A stretch of 64,000 bases of DNA from the NCBI GenBank assembly GCA_024305405.1, contig JAKNDB010000087.1, positions 6,760,501 through 6,824,500 of the forward strand, given 5' to 3'. Source of the stretch: Dirofilaria immitis. Lineage: Eukaryota; Nematoda; Chromadorea; Rhabditida; Onchocercidae. Position 1 is the first letter of the stretch; each line of letters begins with the position of its first letter. The notes below the pieces were generated by a model, which ran no database searches, was not told where the DNA came from, and saw nothing but the letters and a program-made list of their open reading frames with translations. This document shows, piece by piece, positions 52,548-64,000 of the stretch. A program made the translations under genes and the position numbers.

Positions 52548-55517
52548 CTATACGGGATAATTCACGTAGTTCTTGTAAGCTTTTTTACTGATCTTCAAAA
52601 GCATCGAACCAAGCTGCTTTCCTGATCCTACTTCCATGAATGTTGGAAACTTGGAATCCTGAAATGAATCTAGAAAATCTCATGTTATTTTGCAAATAAG
52701 CCAAAAGCCTACCTCAAAAATATTATTTTCGAAAAATAGATAAATTTTTCCGAAATAACTATTTGCTTTTCATTCGAAAATTAACAACGCTTGGTAAAAC
52801 AAAACAAAGAGCGGCAAGTAACTTGATGCCTACTTTTGCTTTGCATAAAGCAATTGCTGAATTTGCTCCCATTTAACTGGTGAATAAACTTGCTTAATGA
52901 TTGCTTCACGAATCTGTTTTTCTTTGTATATGTGTAGTTTACCAGTATAATTTGAGTAAATATTCATTCGCGGCTGAAGATTAATTTTCACATCTGAAAA
53001 TAATTTTTTATATTAATAGCATCCAAATTTCAAATGAATAGAATTTTTCATATTAATAGCATCCAAATTTCAAATGAATTATTTCGAATTACATGCTCTG
53101 AGGTTGATTTAATTTCTCGTTAAAGGGTAATAAATAAAATTCAAGAAATCTAACTCATAGCATTCGCAATTTAACCCTTTTATGAAAAATATTTCAATTC
53201 AAATTTGAATACAATTTCAAAAAGAATACGAGAAAATATTTAAAAGTAGGTAAATGAATAAAGGATATAATTATATTTCCTTTATTCCTGCAAACCGACT
53301 AAGCATAATCACGATTTCCTCATCAAAATTTCAAAATTCAGGTAATATTTTCCCTCAAATTTGAATGCTTAGTAAAACTTATAATTGCCATGAAGATAGT
53401 AGTTGAAAGGAACAATCTGAAACTTTATCAACGAAATTAACCTTTTAGAGCACTTTTCAGTGTATCAGCAGCATCTTTCATTTGGGCGGTATGAAATGCA
53501 CCGTTTACAGCCAACCTTTTTACCACCTAAAAACTATTGAGATAAAGAAATGCAGAAAAATAAATATTTTTATTTATAAGAAGTTTATTCTTAATTTCAA
53601 AAGATTTATTCCAACAAAAATACCTGGAAAACATATTTCTCTTGATTATTATTCAGAAAATCAATGCAATTTTCCGATGCACCAATAACTTTCACACCAC
53701 AGAACAAATAATTGGCTACTTCACATATCGGCAGCTCATTTTTTCCCTCAAATTCAGGTGTTTTAAATGATGGATGTTTATTTCGAGACATATATTAAAT
53801 ACATTAAAGTCTCGATATTTTAATTTACATTTCAAAAAGTTAAATTTTGCGTGGCATGGAAAAATTTTCATTTATTTTTTAAATATATCTTTAACTTTAA
53901 TATTATTTTAACATCATATATCTGCATAGATAAACTAGTGTTAAAGGAAATAAACGAACAATGCATATGTTCTGGCGTCTTCTAGAGCTTCTTCCAATCG
54001 TGTAGCTGCATTTACCCGTATTGTTATCATCCCAGAGTGCTGCCGCAAACTACATTGCTGCATGGCTTCAGCGCGAATCTTCACTAATCGAAGAGCTGTA
54101 TAAAAATTTTGAGTCTGACAAACTGTTTGCACTAAACTATTTTATCATCATAAAATTTCATATTGGATTGGATTCCAATTACTAAGAATGAAAATACAAA
54201 ATAATATCCGAACAGCATAATAGAAAAAAATTATGAATTCAAATTAGAAAACCAAAAATACAGAATTATTAATGCAAAACTTACCATCTTCAAAAGAAAG
54301 GATTTCAGAAAGTACAAAGCAGCAAATTCACCAACACTGAAACCAGCTACGTCAGTTGTACGAGCGCTCAGTGTTTCGTCTTCTGCTTTTGCTTTTTCCC
54401 ACGCAGCCAATGAACTGACGAAAATAGCTGGTTGACAATAAATTGTCTGATCGAGTTTTGATTTTGGTCCTATTTATAAAGAAGTTTGAAACCAAATTTG
54501 AACTCAATTTGAAGATGCACGCATAACTTCTAATAACTCTATACAATTATAATATCAGATCGATTCTTAAAATCATTACATAATAAAAATGGAAATAAGA
54601 TGAGTTTCTCTTACTTTCTTTCAAAATTTTCAACGACCGAATAGCTAAATATGAAAATTATTTGAAGCTATAGCAATCTTATTTTACCGAAATTTACCTT
54701 CCAAACACAATTTCAATAAGTCGTATTGTAATATTTCTGATGCTTTTTGTAAACATCAATCGCTTTGTTACAATCCATCACCTAAATAAATTAAATTAAG
54801 ACATCTTTCAGTATTTCATTTCACTTTGTGCATTAAAGACGCAAACTGAATGCAAATCGAATTACCTTTTACCAATGCCGACATGCTGAGCTCCTTGACC
54901 AGGAAATAAAACAACCACTTGTTCTTCGATAGGTATTTGACTAAAATCAAGTTTTCCAGCGTTTCTTCTACCGTCTTTAAATTTATTATCAGCTTTTCCT
55001 ACTATCTTCGGTTTTTTATTTTCTAAAAACCGATGTAATTCCTGCAAGTACACAATGCTTTTTTCGAAGAAAATATGCCAATATAGATGTCAATCAGATT
55101 TAAACTCGATAAACATAAACAGAACAGTTATCCAATAAAACAGCAGTGCCAACGCAATAAAGATTCCAAAATACGAAATGTCACATCGTGTCAAGAAATG
55201 AAGTGTAGAAATTTTAAGAGATACAATGAATGAAAGATGATTTTCGAGACAGAAAATGGAAAAAGCAATCATTTGTAACTAAATTCAATGGAGTGAAGAC
55301 AGACTAGCAATAAAATATTAACAGCGGACTGAAAATTTACTTTTTCTGGATACGGCAATGAGGTGCATGGATCCACGAAAGATGTTTGTACATCTGCATA
55401 AGTTACAGCATCGTCTAACCACTTAGCCGATTTACCATTGGTGCTAATAGTATCTCTTCCGTTTAGTCGAATTTGTTTTAATAAATTCAGTACAGCATGT
55501 TTTCTCGAGAAGGCCAT
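52548..55517 (-). CDS. MCAT: Malonyl-CoA:ACP transacylase, mitochondrial (MCAT), with several one-base gaps
   Basis: Nine exons: 55341-55517, 54866-55041, 54698-54781, 54285-54469, 53960-54095, 53624-53746, 53442-53526, 52834-52993, 52548-52658; about 413 residues (human about 390). An acceptor (tgtttcag) 9 nt before the ATG suggests spliced-leader addition. The start exon is a basic, mitochondrial-type leader (MAFSRKHAVLNLLKQIRLNG). Conserved motifs: LFPGQGAQHVGIG, CQPAIFVSSLA, the nucleophile GFSVGEFAAL, KIRAEAMQ with the substrate Arg, CEVANYLF, NGAFHT with the catalytic His, SPVKWEQ, and VGSGKQLGSML near the end. It loads malonyl groups onto acyl carrier protein for mitochondrial fatty acid (lipoate precursor) synthesis. 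Exons 3 (T-run 54744-54748) and 4 (near 54315) each lack one base inside conserved sequence. Three junctions (2/3, 5/6, 8/9) are also off by one. Conservation argues against a true pseudogene. Confidence 0.93.
53011..53079. repeat. Tandem duplication, period 40 bp
   Basis: tattaatagcatccaaattt and the following caaatgaat occur twice (53011 and 53051) in the MCAT intron upstream of exon 8. Confidence 0.9.
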
Positions 55518-56435
55518 TTCACAAATCTGAAACAAGTAATATCCAAACTAATGAAATGCAAGATACAATCTTGACTACCGAATGTAGAAATACATTTTAA
55601 TAGTAATGATAACGAAACCAATGTTTTATTCTTAACTAAAAGTTTTTTTATTAACACAATTTCTTACTTTTGGCAAAATAATTTTTTATTCCAAAATATT
55701 CTTGCTTGAATGTATTTTCAGCGACTTTATCAGAGCACCTTCGTAAAGCACGATAGTGAAATTAATGGAGATTTTATTTAAATTATCGTAAATTATAAAC
55801 ATATGCTACATACACTGAGTCTTTCTTATGAATTTAAAAATGAATCATGGAGTATAGAAATAAGTAACGAGTACTGTCGCACAAAATAATATAAATGTGA
55901 AATGTATTAATAATATGAAATATATCATAATGGAACCGAAATTCAGAATGAAAATGAAAGGAATAATTCTTTTTATTAAAAATAACAAAATCAAAAGGAA
56001 ACAATTTGGAGACATATTTAGGAAAAAAAGAAAATCTTTCCGAAACTGGGATAGTATGCGCGCCTTTATGCTTATATAGATTTCCTAACAGGTAAGAAAT
56101 CTATAAAGCGATTTTGCTCTAACAGGTAAGAAATCTATAAAGCGATTTTGCTATCTTTTAAAAGTTCAAAAAATATTCTAGTACGACGTGCAACGCCGCC
56201 AATTTCCATTCAAAAGAGAAAGATTTGGACAGAAAAGAAAAAAATAATATAACTTATAGTTCAAGAGAAATGTTGTTTTTGATATGGGAAAACAAAATCC
56301 TTGAAATCTGAGAGAAAGGAAAAAATGGATTATCAGCTCCATAGTAAGGCTAAAAGCTCATTTACAAAGAAAAGTAAAACGTTATCGTGCTTCGAAAATT
56401 AAACATTTCGAAACTTGAGATTTTTTGACTATGGT
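55518..56435. other. Gap between MCAT and ADPGK
   Basis: About 0.9 kb between two same-strand genes, longer than typical nematode operon spacers. It contains a 34-bp-period duplication and no gene. Confidence 0.6.
56087..56152. repeat. Tandem duplication, period 34 bp
   Basis: A 32-bp segment beginning aacaggtaagaaatctataa is repeated perfectly at 56087 and 56121. Confidence 0.93.
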
Positions 56436-59400
56436 TTACCAAGAAGAAAAGCGATAAAACTGTGAAAATATAAGTCCCGCAGCTGAGACGGCATCATCAG
56501 TACCAACTGTTCTAGTCGGGAATTTGCATATTAGTGCAGGAGTATAAATAAATACAACGTCATTACGCATCCATGAAGCTAAAGGCCTAAAAATCATTAG
56601 AACATTAGAATATCCTTATCAAACATTCAATAAAAGTATACAATATGAAAAGCAAATAAGTCTGGAAATAGCTGATTTGCATTTTCTAAAAGCCTAATTT
56701 TTGAATCGTCAGTTCTTCAATTAAGAATCAGATATGAAAAATACCTCTGCGGTTCAAAAGATATTGCTTCCCGACTTCTTTGTCAAGCAAATGAGCCTTC
56801 GATATCCGCAATTCCAAATTATCCGTATTCAAGTCATTTGTAATTTTACAGGATTGAAGAGCTGCAACTTTAGCACCTGCCGCTAGACCAGCAGCCAAAT
56901 TCGACCAATCTGCCCCTTTATAAACCTTCAAAACATTAGCAAGCATATAATTCTGAGTTCACCATCCACGCTTTTTCCAAATTGAAATATTGCAAAGTTG
57001 GAAACACTAGAATTTACAGATTTTGGAATACAGTGAAATTTAACGTACACTCCGAAGTCAATAAATACTAATAAAATGAGCAATAATTAATTAATATTAT
57101 TGAAGAATTACCATTAAATGAAAAGTTAGGGAATGAAAGTGTATTCTGGACAGCCTATATTTATAATTTTTCGATTCTGGATCACTACTATCATGCCCAA
57201 ATTTCGTGATCAACCAGTATAACATTTCGACCACCTTAAATAAAAATTCAGATGGATTTTCACTGTTGAATTAGATTCTTATTAATGAAATACAATTCGA
57301 CAAATTCGATCATACGGCTGTTTAATACTTCATGAAAATTTGCAAAATCCTAGAAGTACACCTTGTGCACGTGTATTGCACCAGGAAAAACAGGATAGAG
57401 ATTTGTATATGGTCCATTGCCAACATTAGAAAAAAATGCTAGCTCCTGTTCGTTCATACCCAATGAATCAACATGAGGTACGATCTGAACAAAATTAATA
57501 ATTCTTTCGACCAAACTTCTAACGTTCTTTAAAACATAAATCAAATAAACTATCAATTAGTTGTAGTGTATAATGACGAATGTGCACTCAGTATATTCAT
57601 TACTATTAATGGAGTTCAAACATATTATTAACAATAATATTAGCATCGATTCAAAAGTGAAATAACATCTTAAGAGAAAAATAAATTTTATGGTAAAATT
57701 GTAATTGAAATTCTAAATAAAGAGGAAAAAGTAGCCGACTCTATTAAGCACTTCAGCGACGTGATCAGGGTTGCCCATATTTCCAAGTTGGAAATGAATA
57801 GGAATATTATGTTCTATTTGTAATAAACTTCGCTTGATTAAGCGAAGTTTCTCCATTCGCATTTCCTTGTTCTATAATGATCAAAAATATAAGCTAAGGA
57901 AAAAAGATAAGTGCACGAAAAAATCAGCCGACAACTAGAAGTTTCAAGTTCTTGATGAAATTAATTGATTCAAAAAACCCACCTGATTTTGTAAAAGATG
58001 AACACCAGTTAAAATGACTAGGTCAGGACTAAATTGGTTTATCGCTTTGAAAAACATTTCAATCACAACAGCACTACCACTAAATGATGGTAGAATATTG
58101 CAAGAGGAAAATTACAGTCGCAAATAAAACAAGACAAATCAAAAAAGGTATAAATCTCAATAAATCTCCTGGAACTGATTTAAAAACAAATCTTTTAGAG
58201 AATCAAAGTGACCTTTTTACAAACATACCTATACTGATCGTGCGAAGTAATGAAACGTGATGAGGCTGGTGCTACATATTCATCAAGAATTTCACCTTGT
58301 TTGTATTCTATAATGACATGTAGCTCATCCTTTACGATACGAGTCGAATTCGTACGAACTATCGATGGATGAAGTAAGACCTGACTTCGAGGTCCAATAG
58401 GCCCAACCAAATATGCCTAAAGAGAGCAAGAGTGGCAGGAATTAAGAGAAAGTTGATTTTTGTCTGCTAAATAATCTAGATAATCTGATATGTTGAAAGA
58501 CATGGAATAAATATTATAAAAGCAAAAATTTTCAGACCATTGAAATACTTTACAAAAAGAAGTTACTTAATTTTATATAACTTTATTATTTTAGGAAAAT
58601 ATTGATACTGATGTGTAAAACTTGCAACAGTTCTTGGAAAAGAAGTAGCTATTTTTTGAGCCATCAAAGCCGCATTCCCACCAATGTAATGATGGGGTCG
58701 ATGACGAGGTTCACTAGCGAACTGTACCAGTGCTTGAAACATTTTCGGATCTGATACATGCCTAAAATAGTAAATCAGTTGAAAGGTATTAATTTCAGGA
58801 GACCTCACTAATTCTGATATAATAATAGCAATAACTTGAATAAATAATCTTAACAACAAAAAATCACCTTTCAGCAGCAGCTCCTCGCGAAAAGAAGTAA
58901 GCAAAAGATTCGTACAAATCATTAACATTGCTGATCACCTACAAACAATTTCACGTCAATCAAAAATTTATGTTGGTCTCTTTTATGCGTTATTTTAAAA
59001 TGACAAAATGTTTGCGAATTTTTAACTTTCAATACAAGTACTATAAATCTAGAAAGAATATTTTACTCATGTTTAATTTCTCAGAAATTATGGAGGAATA
59101 TTACAATTTATTAAAATGTAAAACGATAGCTTGCAAGCCAAATAGTAACTGATGATAGCTGAGAACCGAAACCAAAAACATGAAAAATTATATAAAATAT
59201 GACTTCATGGTCCTTGCGATGAGTAGAAGTTACATTTAGGCGTTCCAATAAACTCGTACCAGTAACAACCATGTCAACGTTGCAATTAATCCTGGAAACT
59301 TCACAAGTGGAAACAGCAAAAATCGTTTTCAAATAAATACTTCTCATAAATTAAAATAAAACTAAAGAATGATCTGTTTAGGGAAAATCTTAACTTAGAA

Positions 59401-59691
59401 GTACAACAAACATTAAAAACCTAGAATCATGACTTTAAGTATTTCGGTAGAACGTGAACATAAGAACATAAAGTTCAAGAAAGTAAAAACAAACCCAATC
59501 ACCACTCTTCGGAAAAGCATCGTCGGCTGAGTAATCACTCTATCCCATGCTAGCATTACAGCTTGCTCCATTGAATAGGACTGTTTTCGATGTTGTTCAT
59601 TAAAATAGCTGTATAACCACGGCACAATTGCAAAGACCAACGACAAGTGGAGTAATTGATTGTAAGGCGCACTCCACCACAATATTTTCAT
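56436..59691 (-). CDS. ADPGK: ADP-dependent glucokinase (ADPGK)
   Basis: Eleven exons: 59495-59691, 59204-59291, 58868-58938, 58629-58761, 58229-58416, 57983-58079, 57740-57871, 57362-57484, 57112-57234, 56745-56952, 56436-56586; about 503 residues (human about 497). An acceptor (tttatag) 12 nt before the ATG suggests trans-splicing. The N-terminus has a hydrophobic segment (LLHLSLVFAIVPWLYSYF), as in the ER-directed human enzyme. Conserved stretches: FRRVVIG/INCNVDMV, SRGAAAER, HHYIGGNAALMAQK, VGPIGPR, SPDLVILTGVH, SLGMNEQEL, RIHFHSLTFH, LAAGAKVAA and TRTVG..DAVSAAGL. It phosphorylates glucose using ADP. The C-terminal GxGD signature reads G-T-D-D: the catalytic Asp is kept but the preceding Gly is Asp. 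The junction of exons 10 and 11 is one base short (perhaps GGG read as GG at 56744-56745). Confidence 0.93.
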
Positions 59692-61722
59692 TTCCAGACA
59701 GTCCTATAAATATATCATTTACAAAATCAAAAAAAAATTGAGAAAAAGACATCCAAGACATGGATAAAAGGTAGAAACGAAGTGAAGAGTTTAATTAGAG
59801 ATTGACAGTCGAACACATAATGATTTCCATTCAGATATATAGTCTACTACATAGGCTACCCACAAGATACATGTGCTATGAAGCCAGCAGATTAATAATG
59901 ATAAACACTGAATTAAAACTCTGCGGAGATCAAAACAGAAATCGTACATTACGATGTTAAATTTTGTTATAAATTTATGAAATACTTTAAAATATTATTT
60001 TTCTAGAAGACAGTTCTCATATCATATTGATTTAAGACTATTAATTACTCTCAGCTTTCCCAGCACATTTGTGCATTGCTAAAGACTACAAAATTGTTTT
60101 CTAACAAATACTATTTGTTTGTCGTCTGGTGACACCCCTACTTTAACTTTGTACCTCATATAAAACTATTTTCATCAAGAACAACATAAAGCAAAATGCT
60201 TAAAACACTCCAGATGTTACCGAAGAATAGCCGACAACAATCAAAAAAATTTTTCAGTAGAATTTCATACATTTCAATGAGTTGTTACAAATCCTAGCAA
60301 AAGCTATTTCCACTCTTCTCTTTTTAAATTTGCACTACCTTTCACAATAATCACTCTCCCGAACAGTCTTTTTATTATCTATTTATTTTTACATCTATAA
60401 CTATCTTTAACCCAGAAGAAATACCAGACTTGAATTTTTAAAATAAAACTACTGAAAGAAAGAGGCTGGAAAATCAAACATAAAATTTTATTGCCACGAC
60501 TACGGAATAACTTGAACTACCGAACAATAAAAACTTTAAAATCCATTTCGTAACAGTTAACAGCGAAAAAAGCGAATGAGTTAAATAAACCATAGAACAT
60601 GTTCTTTCGGATATCAGGTGGAATAGCAAATGACGGGAAAACTGCATCCCCAATATGCTTGCACAGAAAGAAAAGAACAATAACATGACATCTAAACAAA
60701 ACAAAATTGAAATAAACAATGAGAAAGAGCCGAAAACAATAATAATACCGACGAGAGCCACACGACTGTAAGAGAGGCATGAGAGTTGATGTACATCCAA
60801 CTAGAAATTTGTATTATCAAAAAGAAATTTGAGTGATGATGTTTAATATTCTCGATCTCTAAACAGATTCCCAATCTTTGTGTACTTATAAACTCAAGTG
60901 GGATATCTCTTTCGTTAATATGTGGTCCTCCAAAAATTAGAAATACAATTTAAAAAGAATATGAGAAAGAGCACAAAGTTTCAAGCAAGAAAAACGGGCA
61001 CTAGAAGTGATTAAATAAACAACAGAAACACTAATAGTTTTCAATAAAATCATGAAATTTGTCAACAACGAAAATCAAAAATCCAGATGAAACTGATTCT
61101 TTAATTTTGAAATTAAGATTATAAATTAGTCTTCGCAAGCACCGAATTGTTATTGTATCGTTTAATCTTCGCCAAATAATTCCTTCTTCTATAAAAGATT
61201 ATTTCCACAATTCCGTGGAGTTTTAATTGATTTTGAAAGAAAAAGGAATTAAGTCCAAATAGAAAATTTAATTTTAGTGTTTGCTTGGTTCTAATAATGA
61301 TAAACACTATGAAAAGGATCTTTTTGAGAAATATTACGAACATTTTTGAACCTTATTTTTCAAAAAAAGTTTGAAAAATAACACTCTTTACAGTTAACAT
61401 TCTTAATACATTTTTGTTAAAACAAAATTTGGTTCTTCTAAGCAATGTTGGGAAATTTACTTGCTTCATTTTCATACTTCTCATCTTTTATATTTTGTCT
61501 TACTCTTTTGATTATCTTTGCCATCCTTTTTCTCTTTTTCGTCTTTTTAATGAGGAATTATGACGGTAGAGGCTTTCACAATAATTTTGGTGAACTGCGC
61601 AACAAGTGATGGAAACAGAAATGCATCAAATATCTAATCTTAACTTACATGATGTAAAATATCAATTCAGTACAAATGCAAACACGCTGTAAATTTTTAA
61701 ACAAATATTTGAAATAAATTAC
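59692..61722. other. Intergenic region with one protein-like minus-strand frame
   Basis: About 2 kb. The frame 60517-60780 (minus, ATG, 87 codons) ends with a plausible protein segment (DAVFPSFAIPPDIRKNMFYG, then a hydrophobic stretch and YEMDFKVFIVR). A larger frame on the same strand (60474-60800) overlaps it. Function and reality uncertain; nothing else supported. Confidence 0.35.
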
Positions 61723-64000
61723 CTATTGATAATTAATCTTTGACCGACTAATTTTCATTTTCTTTGCCTTTGATTCAGTATTTGGCAGTGTTTCAACATT
61801 TGAACTGCGTCGCACGAGGAATTTCCTAGAATCGATTTTCTATTCGAGGTACTACTGATTACTAAAACAGAATCCAGACACATTGGCTTACTTTGCAGTA
61901 TTTGACTCAACACCGATAGTAGTATTGGATGATGGACTTCTGATGCTTACGTCTTTCATAACAACGGGTCCGCGATCAACAAGCTCTGTGACAGTCGGCA
62001 AAGCTAAATTTGAAATAATAAAGACTTTCGAAATATTAGAAAGAATAACTAAATATAATGAATGACAAAAATTGAGCGCAAAGAATTTTATCAAAATCTA
62101 AGAAATCTTATGTTCGGACAGCCACATAGAGATGCTAGTACTTTAATGATTGAATCATCAGGAAAATAAAATATTCTACAAAAAATCTTTACTATCAACT
62201 TACAAAAGGTAGAATCCGTATACGGTGAATTTATGCAAGGACCGCTCAGGGATCCGAAAGTTGCGAACTGTCCCGAACTTTCCGGGACTTCTTCGCTGTC
62301 TACGCATAAAACAAAACAAATAAGAAAATAAGGCGAAATTGAAAGCAAAAGAAAAAACTGTTTAATACGGATTGACGTAACCTATCCTTAAATATACTAC
62401 AGCGTTTCTGGACATTTAACTTTATCTCGAGCCAAATTGAATGCATACGGTAAAATGTTTTCCACCATGTTTGAATTTTTTTTCTTGATTTACAGCATTT
62501 AAAAAAATCAAAATTGAAACGAAATCCAATAAATAACAAAAAACTAAAAAATCAAACAAGAAAACAATAATTAATAATAATAAATTCATAATGTAAAAAT
62601 CGTGCTCAAGTCAAAGATTCAGAAAAAGACAAGTTACCTCCAGAATATTCAAGACTGATGTCATTCTTCTGCAAATATGTGGTACTGGATACCGCGCCCA
62701 TACAACTTGAAACGATTTTCCCTACTTCATTAGATTCTATGATAAAAACAAAATGAAAAGTAAAATCAACTAACATATTTATTCATGACTGAATCTCAAA
62801 ATAGTAAAATGAATCATTAATTTCTTCAGGTTTTGGATCGATGCTCTTTAACTCAGAAATTGTTGAAAATGAACAAATACCATTTCTTAGAAATATTATT
62901 TTCATATATGTACGTCAAATGAAACAAAAATAAGAAAGATGCCATTTGGAGAATCTTCTTCTAATAGCGAGGCTCGCATCGATTCAATAATTCCATCACT
63001 ATTTTCCTGAGAAGAATCGGCCGTAGCTTTTATTTGTCCAACTGGTGAAGAAATGCGTAAATGCACTAAGTCTGATCTGTTATTTTCATCTTCTTCTGTG
63101 ACTTTCTAGAATAATTCTGGTCATCGAATCCTTAAGGTGTGTTGTTATTAATTACATTTTTAAAAAAATGCTGTTGTTTTCAGCAACTTTTCAATGTTAG
63201 CAACTGAGTTTAATATACCTTACTCTTCCCTTCTTTTGTTTTTCCTTTACGTTTCATTTTCTTCCACTTTTGAAACTTAAAATTATGGCACAAAATTACG
63301 AATACAGAATAAATTAAAATTAGAAAAGCAAAAAAGATCATAAAATTACAACGGTCACTCTATCTTTCTTCGGTCTAGATGTCGGAGTTTCGTCGATTAT
63401 CCTCCTGAGCATCTATAAAAGTTAATTTGGTGAAAAATGGAATTACCGAAACTATTGTTTCTGAACAAAATGATAACAGTATCAAGTCTCAAAAAATTTC
63501 GCTTAGATATGATGTTACAAATAAACTAGAAATCATTAATATTTATTAACTTAAAAAAGATGAGGCGTTCTGTTTAATGATGAATATGAATAAATTACAT
63601 GTCTTATGAGTTTAATGAAATCTTTAGAAGTTAAAGAAAATGAAGCATGCTACTTTGGTCGGAGTTACTTAACGATATATATTCGAAAAGATCAACTATT
63701 TTTTCTTATTGCATACAGAATGATCTGGTGTTCGTCTACCTAAATTACTAACAACTAAACCACAGAGTAAAAGAAAAGTATATTCTTAAGTGGTATTGCA
63801 AATTTCTCTAGGATTTCCACATTCATTATTTCCAATATACAATCTTCTTATTACTAAAAAAACTATCTAAAAAACTCTTAAATAATCAAATAGTCTAAGA
63901 GTTACGGAATATATAGAAATATTTTAAAAATAAAGAAAATATTTACCTTACTATCACAATGAATATTAACAAAAGTTGAAGTAGCAACTACGACATATAA
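61723..64000 (-). CDS. 3' part of an unrecognised gene, running off the right edge
   Basis: Exons visible on the minus strand: 63947 to beyond 64000 (reads VATSTFVNIHCDSK), 63350-63412 (RRIIDETPTSRPKKDRVTV), 63219-63275 (very basic, WKKMKRKGKTKEGKSK), about 62930-63105 (acidic and Ser-rich, KVTEEDENNRSDLVHLRISS), 62638-62736, 62204-62295, 61892-62003 and 61723-61825 with the stop codon. The product is hydrophilic, alternating basic and Ser/Glu-rich segments and ending KAKKMKISRSKINYQ, as expected of an intrinsically disordered, perhaps nuclear, protein. No catalytic or folded domain is recognisable. The 62638/62295 junction is out of phase by one base and the donor of exon 62930-63105 is uncertain. 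The start of the gene is outside the window. Confidence 0.6.

Noticed and set aside
52548..61723. MCAT, ADPGK and the right-edge gene as one nematode operon
   Set aside because: They share a strand, but the gaps (0.9 and 2 kb) exceed typical operon spacers and each start has its own acceptor; SL2-type evidence cannot be seen in genomic sequence alone.
1..64000. CRISPR arrays, bacterial operons, insertion sequences, rRNA or tRNA genes, integrated viral genes
   Set aside because: The window is spliced eukaryotic DNA. No evenly spaced repeat-spacer array, transposase, integrase, reverse transcriptase or capsid-like frame, and no cloverleaf-type RNA gene was seen by eye; a tRNAscan-SE run would be needed to exclude tRNAs fully.

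Overview
This is eukaryotic DNA, most likely from a nematode and probably a clade III (spirurid/filarial-type) worm. The sequence is very AT-rich, genes are cut into many short exons with GT..AG introns of about 60 bp to 4 kb, and several genes have a canonical 3' splice acceptor 0-25 nt before the start codon with no 5' partner, as expected for spliced-leader trans-splicing. One gene carries a nematode-type CPG4/DUF19-like cysteine pattern and another has the architecture of nematode SWIP-10. The species call is inference. Gene structures were assembled by hand from exon reading frames, splice signals and phase.

Layout: (1) 1286-5811, minus: secreted M14 zinc carboxypeptidase, 11 exons. (2) 5812-10082: gene-poor, with isolated exon-like pieces, one resembling histidine acid phosphatase. 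(3) 10083-27558, minus: a large gene of about 33 exons for the beta subunit of the Ral GTPase-activating complex (RALGAPB, C. elegans HGAP-2 type). (4) 28359-32393, minus: an unrecognised membrane protein of 350 residues. (5) 34935-42947, minus: a secreted SWIP-10/MBLAC1-like protein with a cysteine-rich domain followed by a metallo-beta-lactamase fold whose metal ligands are largely lost. (6) 42948-48474: 5.5 kb of divergent intergenic DNA with a 46-bp perfect palindrome, a repeat pair, microsatellites and orphan exon-like pieces. (7) 48475-52471, plus: CPG4/DUF19-like secreted protein. (8) 52548-55517, minus: mitochondrial malonyl-CoA:ACP transacylase (MCAT). (9) 56436-59691, minus: ADP-dependent glucokinase (ADPGK). 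(10) 61723 to the right edge, minus: 3' part of an unrecognised gene.

The genes do not form one pathway. MCAT (mitochondrial fatty acid synthesis) and ADPGK (ER-associated glucose phosphorylation) are metabolic, RALGAPB belongs to Ral/TOR signalling, and the carboxypeptidase, CPG4-like and SWIP-10-like products enter the secretory pathway.

The main technical caveat is that several well-conserved genes carry isolated single-base deletions, mostly in short homopolymers, each breaking an otherwise intact frame. Spread over MCAT, RALGAPB, the carboxypeptidase and probably ADPGK, they look more like long-read assembly errors than gene death. The most interesting biology is the apparent loss of catalytic ligands in the SWIP-10-like protein, which has an intact frame through all ten exons, and a GxGD-motif change in ADPGK.
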